Source: Colwellia sp. 1_MG-2023
GTDB lineage: Bacteria > Pseudomonadota > Gammaproteobacteria > Enterobacterales > Alteromonadaceae
Reading direction: 5' to 3'
Assembly (NCBI RefSeq): GCF_030546755.1
Contig: NZ_JAUOPE010000001.1
Span: forward strand, 1-64,000
DNA length: 64,000 nucleotides
Numbering within the stretch: the stretch's first letter is position 1; each line of letters starts with the position of its first letter. Under the pieces are notes generated by a model. It was given only the letters and a program-made list of their open reading frames with translations, had not been told where the DNA came from and did not search any database. This document shows, piece by piece, positions 27,534 through 37,446 of the stretch. The translations under genes and the position numbers were made by a program.

Positions 27534-29288
27534 TTACTCTACTTCTACAATCGAGTAATTATCTAGCATGATGCTGTCACCATTAGCGAAACCATATAAA
27601 TCCCAAAATTGAAATGCTGCAGTAGCTACGTTCCAATTTGAAGGAACGGTCCATTCCATCGTGCCGGTTAATGGATTAATGAATTCAACTAGTTGCCAAT
27701 CAGTAGTGTGTTTAAGCTCAGCAGTAACTGTTCCTACAACACCGCCTTCATAACGACCAGGGAAACCAGTTAAACCATCACAACCATCACATAACCAAGG
27801 TAAAATAGTATGTTCTAATTTGATTTCATCTGTAGATTCAGCAGGTAATTGATTTAATTTCGCCCAAACCGAAAACTTAAATGTTCTACCAATAGACGCA
27901 TCTCCACGTCCAAAAGTAGCAGCATGGAAGTTGTTATTCTGATTCCAAACTTGTCTTGTAGTATTAGCAAATTGTGCGCCGTCATTATTAGACGTAATTT
28001 GTAATGCTGTACCATCGAGACCACCGGCAACATGAGTTGCATTAGCACCCCAACCACCTGCATTTAATAATAAATCTGACGGACCATTTGGAATTTCGCC
28101 TGGCTCACATGCATAGTTTCGTTCAGCGGTAACAGTAACCATTTGCTCTTGAACATCATCAATACTTGTAGCACCGGTATAACCATTGTCCAAACCTACA
28201 GTGATAGTTGCACTTTCACCTGTTGCAAGACCGTTAAGAAAACGCCCTGTAGCACCAAAACTACCATCACTTTCTTCATTAGCGAATGTTGCGTTATCTG
28301 ACATCCAAGTATAATGGTAATCCCCAGATAAAGTGTCAGCGACAATTGTTGGTTTAACACTCACTCCAATAGCAGAACAAGTAGGTACAAGTTTTGTTCC
28401 TAATGGTGCACCTAAATCATTAAACTCTTGGTTTGTAATCGCAAGGTTAAATCCTGGAGTCACATTAACAGTCGCAGAAGCACTTAACTCAGGGTTTTCT
28501 TCACTGGTAACTGTGATCGTGGTTTCACCTTTATTGTTTCCTGTGACATTGCCACTTTCATCAACACTGGCAGTCGTTTCATCCGCAATCTCAAAAGTTA
28601 AGTTACTATTACATGCATAAGTAGGTAATGTTGCAGATAACATAGGTGTTGTATCACCTGAAGCAACATTCATATCAAATGCTTGTACACTCGTTACAGG
28701 ATCAGTAATTGCATTTATAGTTAACACTAATGAGCGTGTAGGATGTTCTTGTCCAGGTGCTAATTCAAAACCATTATCAACAACATAGCTAATATCGTAT
28801 GTGATCGATGTTGGAAAATCACGTGAGCCATTTCCAGTTGGATTACCATCGGCATCAGTAGCACCACGAACATCAGTGGTATCACACATTCTTAACGCTT
28901 GAGCATAAGCATCCGTCAAGACTAAAAGTGTCACGCCATCGTCAGCAACGATAAAAGGTGAAATTCCCTGATTATTTGAAAGCCCTTCAGCTTGCGGTGT
29001 AATAAACTCATCGTTACGAGCAGAGAATGAGAAATCTCTAATGTGAATAGGCGAAGTAGAACTTTCTAATGTTAACGCTTCCCCATTTACCATTGCCCCT
29101 TCTAACAAGTTAACTTGTTGGATACCCGAAACTTCATCATAAGTAACATTGATTGAATCTGTTGAATATTCAACACTGTAGTCATTTTTAAATTTGTGGC
29201 TATAACCTTCATCAGTTCCGCTACCACACCCGATTAGTGCTACAGATACGGCTGTAACTATCGCTGTTTTTTTCAGTAAGTTATTCAT
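27534..29288 (-). CDS. Putative surface glycan-binding lipoprotein with Ig-like domain
   Basis: A 584-aa lipoprotein with lipobox ALIGC (Cys21); the ATG at 29288 has GGAG seven bases upstream and is preferred to the frame opening at 29336. Residues about 225-280 form a bacterial Ig-like (Big_2) domain (VDESGNVTGNNKGETTITVTS), and about 400-584 a jelly-roll resembling CBM4/9-type modules (LQITSNNDGAQFANTTRQVW, ending IMLDNYSIVEVE). It lies 76 bp downstream of the TonB receptor gene, the usual place of a cell-surface glycan-binding protein that delivers oligosaccharide to the receptor. Ligand not determined; carrageenan oligomers are inferred from context. Confidence 0.7.
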   Translation of the reverse strand: MNNLLKKTAIVTAVSVALIGCGSGTDEGYSHKFKNDYSVEYSTDSINVTYDEVSGIQQVNLLEGAMVNGEALTLESSTSPIHIRDFSFSARNDEFITPQAEGLSNNQGISPFIVADDGVTLLVLTDAYAQALRMCDTTDVRGATDADGNPTGNGSRDFPTSITYDISYVVDNGFELAPGQEHPTRSLVLTINAITDPVTSVQAFDMNVASGDTTPMLSATLPTYACNSNLTFEIADETTASVDESGNVTGNNKGETTITVTSEENPELSASATVNVTPGFNLAITNQEFNDLGAPLGTKLVPTCSAIGVSVKPTIVADTLSGDYHYTWMSDNATFANEESDGSFGATGRFLNGLATGESATITVGLDNGYTGATSIDDVQEQMVTVTAERNYACEPGEIPNGPSDLLLNAGGWGANATHVAGGLDGTALQITSNNDGAQFANTTRQVWNQNNNFHAATFGRGDASIGRTFKFSVWAKLNQLPAESTDEIKLEHTILPWLCDGCDGLTGFPGRYEGGVVGTVTAELKHTTDWQLVEFINPLTGTMEWTVPSNWNVATAAFQFWDLYGFANGDSIMLDNYSIVEVE

Positions 29289-29363
29289 CTTACATCTCCA
29301 AATATTTTTTATTATTTGGTTGATGTCTTGCACCAACCATTTAATTTAGTTCAAAGCGTTTAA

Positions 29364-32300
29364 TTAAAACGTTCCACGAATGCCAATACGATATTGACGG
29401 CCATTTTTGTATACAGCAGCAGTACGACTTTTGGTCACATTGCCGTCAAAAACGTTGCCTTCGTCATATACAACATCACCATCTGAATTTTGAATGTCAT
29501 AAGCAGTGTAGAAATTGCGATAGACCTCATCAGTAAGGTTGGTTGCCTGGAAGGTTACCGAGAAAGTTTCATTAATTTTATAACTAGAACTAAAATCAAA
29601 AATACTCGTTGATTCTTGCCAAATTGCACCACCAGTTATACCGTCGTTTATCAGCTGAACCCCAGAATATCTATGAGCTAAACGCATGGTAATAGCATCT
29701 TTTTCATAAAATACGGTGGTATTAGCTGAATGCTCTGGTGTATGTTCTTGTGGAAGTGGTTGAGTAAACAAACCTGTTGTACCTAACTCTTCAGGATCTT
29801 TCTCTGAATGTTGGTAAGTGTAATTAACGCTTAAACCAAGCCCTGACCAAATACCTGGTAAGAAGTCATAGTTTTGCGTATAGCCAATTTCAATACCTGA
29901 TATTTCAGCTTCTTGGCCATTTTTTTCAATAGCGATAAGTGCTGTATGGCATTCAATTTTCCATGAACTAGCACTAAAACCTGCGTAATAACGATGAGGC
30001 ATACATGGCTCTGCTCCTCCTGGAGTACGATTTTCATCATAATCCATTAATAAATTAGCATCGGCTAAGTCATAATCAGAACGAACATCTTTATAATGAA
30101 AAGGTGTTACAACTGTTTCAGGGAAGTCTGTCATTTGTTTATAAAACAAAGCCGTTGATAACATGCCCGACTCGTTGAAATACCACTCAAATGATAGATC
30201 TAAATTGTTTGACTTAAGCGGTTTTAAATTAACATTACCCGCACGACCTTCAGCAGTAGGTCCCCAAGGATTTTCTCTAATCGTTAAACTAGGATTAAGT
30301 GAATCAAAACCTGGACGTGTCATTGTTTTTGACACAGCAAAACGAGCAATCATGTCGTCATTAAGCGCATAGTTTATATTTAAGCTCGGTAACAATAATG
30401 AATGACTTGCTGTACCGCTGGTAGGTGCTTCACGTTGGTATGATGTGGTTTGATCGCCATTAGGTCCAACAAAAGAGGTTGAACGATCTAGGTAAGGCCA
30501 AATTTCACCAGCGCTACTAAATTGTCTATGTGTTAATGCACTAGCGTTTACTAAATTACCATTGATATCAACAATTTGATTAGGTAAATCAATAAGAGTA
30601 AAACCATCCGTAGCATTCCCAAACACTAAACGGTTAGTATCTACGCCACCTGGTAACACCCATTCGCCATTAATAAATGGTGTTGTGTCGTCATTCCAAA
30701 AATCATAACCATGTGAAACAGCCCAATCAAAACACCCGGTAAGTTGATCTTCATTTAATGGTGCCCAACGCGTATCTGGAAGACCATTACTTGGATCAAG
30801 GCCTGATATTGGCTCAGGACAAGCTTCTTGCCCTTCAATCGTACCTAATCCACGTTCAACAAGGAGGTTATAAGGATCTAATAAATGAGGGGGTCTATGG
30901 TAAGTTATACCGCCGTAACCAGCAGCTTTATTCGCATCTTTAATATAACGTAAACCAATGTTACCGGTTAAACGTCCGTCAAAACCTTCAAAGTTAACTT
31001 TTAAGTAGGCTGCATTAGTTTCTGTTTCTATTTCACGAGTGCCTTGGTTGTTAACTCCTGTACCTACCGTACCAGGATCTCGGCCAGAGAATTCAGCGAT
31101 AGCTTTATTCGCATCTAACATTGGCCAACCGCCAAAAGCAAGATTACTTCGATCAGATAATAAGTCTTCACCAAAATTATCATATGGGAAAGCATCACCT
31201 GATAACATATCAATCAGGTTAATAGAGTCCATACCAACTGTCGAATAACTAGTATCAGGAATTGAATTATCAATTAATGCAGTACCAGTATTTACCAAGG
31301 TATTTTGTGTATAAACATCTTTGTTTCGTTTTGCGTATTTATAACCAAATTCAACCGTTGTAATATTAAAGCGGTCAACATCCCAATCAAAATCTAAGTG
31401 TACAGATTTATTGGTATCTTCCTGATTATTATCACGAAAATTAAGTGAGCCTAAATGGTTTGCTTCTAAATCAAAAGGATTAAATTTACTGGTAACAAAA
31501 TTTACACTACCATCAAAAGGGTCAAAATTAGCAGGTGTCATCCCCATACTGAAAGAACATTCACCGTTAGAGCTACAATCATGACCAACAGGTTCAAGTA
31601 ATTCTAAAGGAACCGCTTCGATTATCGTATTGCCGATTGTTCCCCAAGTTGCTGTTCCTAATCCTACATGACCATCAGTTTCATCTGTTGTCCCAGAATA
31701 ACCGAATCTAGCATTCATTTTTAAGACATCACTAAAGTCATGGTCAATTTCTAATGAAACTACATTGGTTTCTAACTCGCGTAAACCTTGTGTACGGTTA
31801 AAGTTACCGCCAGACTTTCGGTTGTATGATTTTTCTAAAGTTCGAGTCTCTAAATTTATTCCATTCCAGTCTGAAACAGGATCAGCACCCGATACACCTG
31901 TTAAAGGAGCAAAATTCAAACGGATATTATGATAATCTGTATCTACTTCTTGCTTAGTATGAGTAATATCTAATTGAATATTAGTCGTTTCTAAAGGAGC
32001 CCATTCTAAACCTGCAGATACTGAAAAACGGTCTCGTTGATCGGCAGTTGTTGAAATTTGCGTATAGTTTCTTGCCATTACATCTAAAGGACCTTCATGA
32101 GCAATTTGTGTCTCAGGATCCCAATTTAAAAGATCAGCAGTTGTTTGACCTTCTTCTAAAATACGAATGTATTTACCTGTTGCAACATCATGCCCGGTAC
32201 GACCTGAAGTTCCGTACAAATCAGAAATTGAAATTGCTGCATCAGTCCAGTCAGTTTGCAGTCTATCTTGACGCGTTGTTTGTGTATCTTTTGCTGCAGT

Positions 32301-32966
32301 AATAATAAATCCGAGTGTGCCATCTAAATAGATATCAGAGAAACTACCGGTTATGCGTGAATCATTTGCTCCAGCATAATCATTTATTCTGCCTTCTACG
32401 TTTAAAGAACGGCGTGGCGTTGATAATGACAACGGTTTCACTGTTCTCAGTACTACTGTTGCACCTAGAGAACCTTCATCTTGATCCGCTGAGGATGTTT
32501 TAATTACATCAATAGAAGATAAAATATCAGATGAAAATGAAGATAAATCAACACTTTGATCAGAGGTAGGATCATTGCCTTGATCACCAGAGAGTCCACT
32601 GGTTAATGCGACGCCATTCATTTGAATTTGATTCATAGAAGGACCTGTACCACGTACCGATATACGCGTACCTTCGCCACCTTCAGATTGAACAGTTACC
32701 CCAGTAACCCGAGAAAGCGCATCAGCAATATTTTGATCGGTTGATTTACCAACATCTTCAGCATGAATCGAATCACTAACATTGTCTGAAAATCGTTTTG
32801 CGTTGATTGCTTTACGAAGACTTCCTTTAAAACCTGTAACTTCGATAACTTCTATTTCATCTACTTTTTTAGCTTTTTTATCTTCTTCCTGTGCATGTAT
32901 TGGCGATGTTAAGAATGTCGCTATTACTGCAGCAGAAATCGCTGATAATTTAAAATTGTGACTCAT
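29364..32966 (-). CDS. TonB-dependent receptor, probable carrageenan-oligosaccharide importer
   Basis: An outer-membrane receptor of 1200 aa. It has a signal peptide (MSHNFKL... to SPIHA-Q), a TonB-box-like EVIEVTGFKGSL at the mature N-terminus, a plug domain (DQNIADALSRVTGVTVQ, then GEGTRISVRGTGPSMNQIQMNG) and a 22-strand barrel ending in the family's terminal Phe (RIGIRGTF). It is of the proteobacterial sugar-receptor type. The ATG at 32966 has GGGGGA four bases upstream, so the longer frame from 32984 is rejected. It is followed by the binding lipoprotein. No AAACAT palindrome is seen in its 97-bp leader, so it may be read from the upstream sulfatase operon or have its own regulation. Confidence 0.9.
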   Translation of the reverse strand: MSHNFKLSAISAAVIATFLTSPIHAQEEDKKAKKVDEIEVIEVTGFKGSLRKAINAKRFSDNVSDSIHAEDVGKSTDQNIADALSRVTGVTVQSEGGEGTRISVRGTGPSMNQIQMNGVALTSGLSGDQGNDPTSDQSVDLSSFSSDILSSIDVIKTSSADQDEGSLGATVVLRTVKPLSLSTPRRSLNVEGRINDYAGANDSRITGSFSDIYLDGTLGFIITAAKDTQTTRQDRLQTDWTDAAISISDLYGTSGRTGHDVATGKYIRILEEGQTTADLLNWDPETQIAHEGPLDVMARNYTQISTTADQRDRFSVSAGLEWAPLETTNIQLDITHTKQEVDTDYHNIRLNFAPLTGVSGADPVSDWNGINLETRTLEKSYNRKSGGNFNRTQGLRELETNVVSLEIDHDFSDVLKMNARFGYSGTTDETDGHVGLGTATWGTIGNTIIEAVPLELLEPVGHDCSSNGECSFSMGMTPANFDPFDGSVNFVTSKFNPFDLEANHLGSLNFRDNNQEDTNKSVHLDFDWDVDRFNITTVEFGYKYAKRNKDVYTQNTLVNTGTALIDNSIPDTSYSTVGMDSINLIDMLSGDAFPYDNFGEDLLSDRSNLAFGGWPMLDANKAIAEFSGRDPGTVGTGVNNQGTREIETETNAAYLKVNFEGFDGRLTGNIGLRYIKDANKAAGYGGITYHRPPHLLDPYNLLVERGLGTIEGQEACPEPISGLDPSNGLPDTRWAPLNEDQLTGCFDWAVSHGYDFWNDDTTPFINGEWVLPGGVDTNRLVFGNATDGFTLIDLPNQIVDINGNLVNASALTHRQFSSAGEIWPYLDRSTSFVGPNGDQTTSYQREAPTSGTASHSLLLPSLNINYALNDDMIARFAVSKTMTRPGFDSLNPSLTIRENPWGPTAEGRAGNVNLKPLKSNNLDLSFEWYFNESGMLSTALFYKQMTDFPETVVTPFHYKDVRSDYDLADANLLMDYDENRTPGGAEPCMPHRYYAGFSASSWKIECHTALIAIEKNGQEAEISGIEIGYTQNYDFLPGIWSGLGLSVNYTYQHSEKDPEELGTTGLFTQPLPQEHTPEHSANTTVFYEKDAITMRLAHRYSGVQLINDGITGGAIWQESTSIFDFSSSYKINETFSVTFQATNLTDEVYRNFYTAYDIQNSDGDVVYDEGNVFDGNVTKSRTAAVYKNGRQYRIGIRGTF

Positions 32967-33063
32967 ATAGTCCCCCAGTTTCATTTTATTTTTTATTCAG
33001 ATCGCGAGTAAACTCTCAATCTGGTGTTTTATATTTAATTATAAAATTTCAGATAAATTCGAT

Positions 33064-34509
33064 TTATAGCTCTAATTCGCCTTTATCCACTTTCTTCTCA
33101 AGAGGTTTATCGTGATATAAGTCCATCCGGTTTATATCGTAGTTTTCAAATTTTCGTTGTAATAACCAACGAGGTCTTTCTAAGGTCGATTCCCATTCAA
33201 ACAATTTTTTGAACATCATTTTCACTTTATCTGGATGTTTTGCAGCAACATTGTAATGTTCCTTTAAATCATCAGGTAAAAAGTAAAGTTCTGCAGGTCG
33301 GTCAGGAAAACGCATCATTTTCCAATCTCCTACCCTAATTGTTGCTCTGACGTCTTTCTTCCAATAAAGAACATCATGTGGACGGGCATCAGTTTTACTG
33401 GTGATATATGGCATTAGATCTACGCCATCTAAATCTTTAATTTTTGTACTATCGCCACCGGCGACTTCATAAAAAGTTGGTAATAAATCAAGTAAGCTAA
33501 TAGGATGAGTAAAGTGTGTACCTTGCGCTAAGTGGTTAGGCCATTTCATTAAAAATGGAACGCGAATGCCCCCTTCTAGGTGATTTGATTTCGTACCGCT
33601 TAATGGTGCATTATCGGAAGCATTTCTATCTGAAGGGCCACCGTTATCATTAGTAAATACAACGATGGTGTTCTCAGCGACACCAAGTTCTTCTAACTTT
33701 TTCATGATTGCACCAGAGGCTCTATCTAATGCTAGAGTCATAGCTGCAACAGTTTTTCTCTTGCCTTTAAGCTGAGGAAATTGTGCTAAATCTTCTGGCG
33801 TTGCATCCATAGGTGTATGCACTGCATTAAAAGACACGAAGGTAAAAAATGGTTTATCTTCTTTGACTTGTCTCTCGATAAAGTCGATTGCTTCATCAGC
33901 AAGCACATCAGTTAAGTAACCTTTGTGTTCAACCATTTCACCGAAATTACGTTCCATTAAATCTAATTCACTTGGTGGCGCTTTTGAATAGGCAAAATAA
34001 CTTCTCGCACCACCTCTGAACCCGTAAAATTCGTCAAAGCCACGTTTTAATGGATGGAAACGATCTGCACCACCGACATGCCATTTACCGTAAAAAGCCG
34101 TAGCGTAACCTTGTTTCTTAAGATAATCCCCCATCGTTTTTTCATCGAGAGGGATTCCCATATCTCGGCCATCAACGCCTGAGTTTTTGCTCATGTAACC
34201 TGGAACATTGTTTTCTTCAAAACCAAATCGTTGCTGATATTTACCCGTTAAAAGACCTGCTCGTGAAGGACCACAAGTAGGATCTGAAACATAAGCTTGA
34301 TTAAACATTATGCCTTGTTTAGCAAGCTCATCTAAATTAGGGGTTTTCATGACTTTACTGCCATGAAAACCAAAATCGGCATAACCGGCGTCGTCAGAAA
34401 ATAATAAGACAATATTAGGTTTTTTAGTTTTTTCTGTTTCACCTGCAAAGCTAGTTAAGCTAAAGCTTGCAGCAAGAAATAATAATATAATGTTGGCTAT
34501 TGCTTTCAT
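33064..34509 (-). CDS. S1-family formylglycine sulfatase (CGPSR)
   Basis: An exported 481-aa sulfatase with a signal peptide ending SFAG, metal-binding [10 protein letters not shown] at the N-terminus and the formylglycine motif [11 protein letters not shown], with Cys82 counted from the upstream GTG (Cys79 from the ATG used here). KWHVGG and the DNGGPSD region carry further metal/active-site residues. Cys must be converted by a formylglycine-generating enzyme, not encoded in this window. The ATG at 34509 follows AGGTGA with ideal spacing; the open frame begins with GTG at 34518. It closely resembles the next sulfatase (34525) in length and layout. Probable substrate: a galactose sulfate ester in kappa/iota-carrageenan; position specificity cannot be read from the sequence. 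Confidence 0.88.
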   Translation of the reverse strand: MKAIANIILLFLAASFSLTSFAGETEKTKKPNIVLLFSDDAGYADFGFHGSKVMKTPNLDELAKQGIMFNQAYVSDPTCGPSRAGLLTGKYQQRFGFEENNVPGYMSKNSGVDGRDMGIPLDEKTMGDYLKKQGYATAFYGKWHVGGADRFHPLKRGFDEFYGFRGGARSYFAYSKAPPSELDLMERNFGEMVEHKGYLTDVLADEAIDFIERQVKEDKPFFTFVSFNAVHTPMDATPEDLAQFPQLKGKRKTVAAMTLALDRASGAIMKKLEELGVAENTIVVFTNDNGGPSDRNASDNAPLSGTKSNHLEGGIRVPFLMKWPNHLAQGTHFTHPISLLDLLPTFYEVAGGDSTKIKDLDGVDLMPYITSKTDARPHDVLYWKKDVRATIRVGDWKMMRFPDRPAELYFLPDDLKEHYNVAAKHPDKVKMMFKKLFEWESTLERPRWLLQRKFENYDINRMDLYHDKPLEKKVDKGELEL

Positions 34510-34524
34510 ATCTTTCACCTAGGA

Positions 34525-36000
34525 CTAATCTATTGTTTGTGGTTTGGCTATATGGAACGTTTCATGAAATCTCGGCATGGATTTTTCACGCCATTGAAAA
34601 CCTTCTTCATGAATATGAAACCAAAGCGGTTGAACATGAGACCAGCTCCAAATTTCCATTTCTGCTACCATTTCACGTAGAAGTAGCGGGTGTTGTTTAC
34701 TGAGATCGTTCTGTTCATTGATATCTTTTTCAATATCAAAAAGTTGCCAAGATTTGTTACTGTGTTGAACCACTTTCCAGTTGTCTCTTCGTGCCGCTGA
34801 ATCTGAAAAACCATTCCTATGTCTCATAGCAAAAATCATTTCACCCGCACGTGCATTCTCGTTTTTAATCACTTGAGGTAAAATATTTTTACCATCCAAT
34901 TTTTTAGATTTTGGGATAGGAGCATGGGCGATATCAGCAAATATTGGAAATAAATCTAGCGATGAAACTGGGTACTTATATACTTGTCCCTCAGGTACTC
35001 TTTTAGGCCAATGAAATAACATAGGCGTGCGGTAACCACCTTCTAACACGTCGCCTTTTCTTCCTCTAAGCGGAGCATTACTTGCCCCTAATTTAGGTTT
35101 CCCACCGTTATCACTAAAGAAAACAATTAAAGTGTTATCAAATTGGCCCGTTTCTTTTAATGTTTTAACAATTTCATTAACACCACGGTCAACCGCATAA
35201 ACCATGCCTGCGTATGTTTTACGTTTCTTATCTTTAATCTCTGGAAACTGATCCATATCCTCTTTTTTAGCCTCCATTGGTGAATGTGGCGCGTTATAAG
35301 CAAGATATAAAAAGAAAGGCTGATCTTTATTTTCTGCTGATTTCTTTATGAAACGCGTTGCTTCACGTGATAAGCCATCCGTAATGTATTCTTTTTCATC
35401 CACTTCTTTACCATTATGTTCAAGTGGTCGAAGATAATGAAAAATGGAATGTTCAAGACCTTGCGCTTTTTGTTTTTGATATCTCGCTTTAAATTGCTTA
35501 GGAAAATAATGATGACCGCCATTTAAGAAACCATAGAATTCATCAAAGCCACGGTTATTAGGATGAAAATATTCTTCTTCACCTAAATGCCACTTCCCTA
35601 TTGCTCCCGTAAAATAACCAGCGTTTTGTAAGACAGAACTGATGAACGTTTCATTTTTTGGAATACCAATGCCACCAGAGCGGTTGCTGGTTGGTAAATT
35701 AAATTGAGATCCAAACTTATGTGGGTAACGCCCTGTCATAATACCTGCTCGGCTTGGTCCACAAAAAGGATGGACATTATAGGCTGATGTAAAAACCGTC
35801 CCCTTATTTGCAAGTGCATCTAAACTTGGCGTTTTAATGTCTTTAGCACCATTAAAGCCTACGTCTGCGTAACCCATGTCATCGGTAAGGATAACAAGAA
35901 TATTAGGACGCTCTGACATAGTACTTGCAGTAACCTGACCTGAAATTGCGAGTATGGCTAAAGTGAGTAAAACGTTAAATTTTTGAATATTAATAAACAT
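34525..36000 (-). CDS. S1-family formylglycine sulfatase (CGPSR)
   Basis: A periplasmic sulfatase of 491 aa: signal peptide (residues 1-26), LTDDMGYADVGFNG metal site, Cys80-Gly-Pro-Ser-Arg formylglycine motif, GKWHLGEEEY and FFSDNGGKP. It differs from its downstream paralogue by a loop around residues 160-215 (YFPKQFKARYQKQKAQG), a region that often sets substrate choice. It is operon-linked: nine bases after the aldehyde dehydrogenase stop and followed within 15 bases by the next sulfatase. Acting with the others it would remove 4-sulfate or 2-sulfate from carrageenan oligosaccharides; which one is unknown. Confidence 0.88.
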   Translation of the reverse strand: MFINIQKFNVLLTLAILAISGQVTASTMSERPNILVILTDDMGYADVGFNGAKDIKTPSLDALANKGTVFTSAYNVHPFCGPSRAGIMTGRYPHKFGSQFNLPTSNRSGGIGIPKNETFISSVLQNAGYFTGAIGKWHLGEEEYFHPNNRGFDEFYGFLNGGHHYFPKQFKARYQKQKAQGLEHSIFHYLRPLEHNGKEVDEKEYITDGLSREATRFIKKSAENKDQPFFLYLAYNAPHSPMEAKKEDMDQFPEIKDKKRKTYAGMVYAVDRGVNEIVKTLKETGQFDNTLIVFFSDNGGKPKLGASNAPLRGRKGDVLEGGYRTPMLFHWPKRVPEGQVYKYPVSSLDLFPIFADIAHAPIPKSKKLDGKNILPQVIKNENARAGEMIFAMRHRNGFSDSAARRDNWKVVQHSNKSWQLFDIEKDINEQNDLSKQHPLLLREMVAEMEIWSWSHVQPLWFHIHEEGFQWREKSMPRFHETFHIAKPQTID

Positions 36001-36009
36001 GTGGATGCT

Positions 36010-37446
36010 CTACTCATTTACTAATACTGAAACGCGTTTAAGCGTTAGGTATTCTGTCAAACTATAAGAAGAACAATCTTTACCCACACCACTTTGTTTT
36101 AAACCACCGTGAGGTAAATGTGCCGCATAATGTACTTCATTTACACAAACACTACCTGCTTCAATGTTTTGCGCTGCTTGTAATCCACGTTGTAAGTTTG
36201 TTGTGTATACATATGCAGCAAGTCCGTATTCACAATCATTTGCTAACGCTATAACATCGTCTTGATCTGAATATGAAATAATAGGTAAAACAGGACCAAA
36301 TATTTCATCTTTAGCAATCGCCATGTCTAACTTAACATCGGCTAAAATTGTCGGTTCTAAATAGTAGCCTTTCGGTTTATCCGCAGGAGTTTTACCGCCA
36401 GAAACTACTTTTGCGCCATCTGTTACTGCTTGTTCAATGGAACCAATGATTCTTGCGCGTTCTTTATTGCTGATTAATGGTCCCATAATTCGACCATCTT
36501 GACGCCCAGCAGCAAGTTCAATACCTGCGGCATGTGCTTTTGCTTCTGAAATGAAATCGTCATAAATTGATTCATGAACAAAACAACGATTTGGCGAAAC
36601 ACAAACTTGACCAGAATTAGCAAATTTAAGATCAACAATATTTTGTGCTGCTTTTTTAACATCGGCATCATCATAAACAACAACCGGTGCATTACCACCA
36701 AGCTCAACTGAAAAATGCTTAACACTTGTACACGCTGTTTTCATAGCGCCTACACCCGCTTTCGTTGAACCAATCATGGTAAATAATTTCGTTTTGTCAC
36801 TGGTTAATAGTGGGTTTGTTATATCGTAATCATTACTTGTGATCATATTGATCACACCGGCTGGAATACCCGCTTCGATTGATAATTCAGCGCAACGTAA
36901 GCTTGCTAAAGGAGTCACTTGAGAAGGTTTAATTATTGCCGTACAACCAGAAGCTAATACAGGTCCAAGTTTGTAACCAACATTTAATAATGGAAAATTC
37001 CACGCTAAATACCCAACAACAACCCCTAAAGGTTGACGCATGATATAATGCAAAAACCTGCCATCAGGATCATTAATTACTGGCTGGTCAATACGTTTTG
37101 CTTCTTCTACAAAATAGCGTAAGCATGTTACTAGCATGCCAAAGTCATACTCAGCATTATCGTAAGGTTTACCAGTTTCAGAAATTAGAATATCAATGAT
37201 TTCTTCTTTATGACTTTCTAACACATCTGCATAAGTGAGGATTAACTTCTCACGTTGACTCAATGGCATTTTAGACCATGTATTAAACGCTTTATCAGCA
37301 GCCTCAATAGCTAAATCAATATGACCTTCTTCAGCTTGCGGCACTTGCGCCACGATTTCTTCTGTTGCCGGATTAATGACAGGAAAAGTTGCTTCAGCGC
37401 CTACTAAATCACCGTTAATAAGCATTTTATAATGTAAATTACTCAT
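36010..37446 (-). CDS. Aldehyde dehydrogenase, probable 3,6-anhydro-D-galactose dehydrogenase (DauA-like)
   Basis: A cytoplasmic NAD(P)+-dependent aldehyde dehydrogenase of 478 aa with all ALDH hallmarks: WNFP (Asn150), KPSQVTP, GSTKAG nucleotide loop, ELGGNAP with Glu248 and catalytic Cys282 in SGQVCVSPNR. In carrageenolytic bacteria (Zobellia, Pseudoalteromonas carrageenovora) the first step of 3,6-anhydro-D-galactose catabolism is oxidation to anhydrogalactonate by DauA, an ALDH encoded beside DauB; here the next gene is an enolase-superfamily cycloisomerase overlapping it by four bases. Specificity is thus inferred from neighbours; agar-derived 3,6-anhydro-L-galactose is the alternative. 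Preceded in the operon by a sulfatase and the cycloisomerase, controlled by operator 40387. Confidence 0.82.
   Translation of the reverse strand: MSNLHYKMLINGDLVGAEATFPVINPATEEIVAQVPQAEEGHIDLAIEAADKAFNTWSKMPLSQREKLILTYADVLESHKEEIIDILISETGKPYDNAEYDFGMLVTCLRYFVEEAKRIDQPVINDPDGRFLHYIMRQPLGVVVGYLAWNFPLLNVGYKLGPVLASGCTAIIKPSQVTPLASLRCAELSIEAGIPAGVINMITSNDYDITNPLLTSDKTKLFTMIGSTKAGVGAMKTACTSVKHFSVELGGNAPVVVYDDADVKKAAQNIVDLKFANSGQVCVSPNRCFVHESIYDDFISEAKAHAAGIELAAGRQDGRIMGPLISNKERARIIGSIEQAVTDGAKVVSGGKTPADKPKGYYLEPTILADVKLDMAIAKDEIFGPVLPIISYSDQDDVIALANDCEYGLAAYVYTTNLQRGLQAAQNIEAGSVCVNEVHYAAHLPHGGLKQSGVGKDCSSYSLTEYLTLKRVSVLVNE

Noticed and set aside
29318-29340. Inverted repeat tggttg/caacca between the TonB receptor and lipoprotein genes as a terminator.
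   Set aside because: The stem is only six base pairs with a long loop and no proper T-run; more likely an mRNA structure, or chance.
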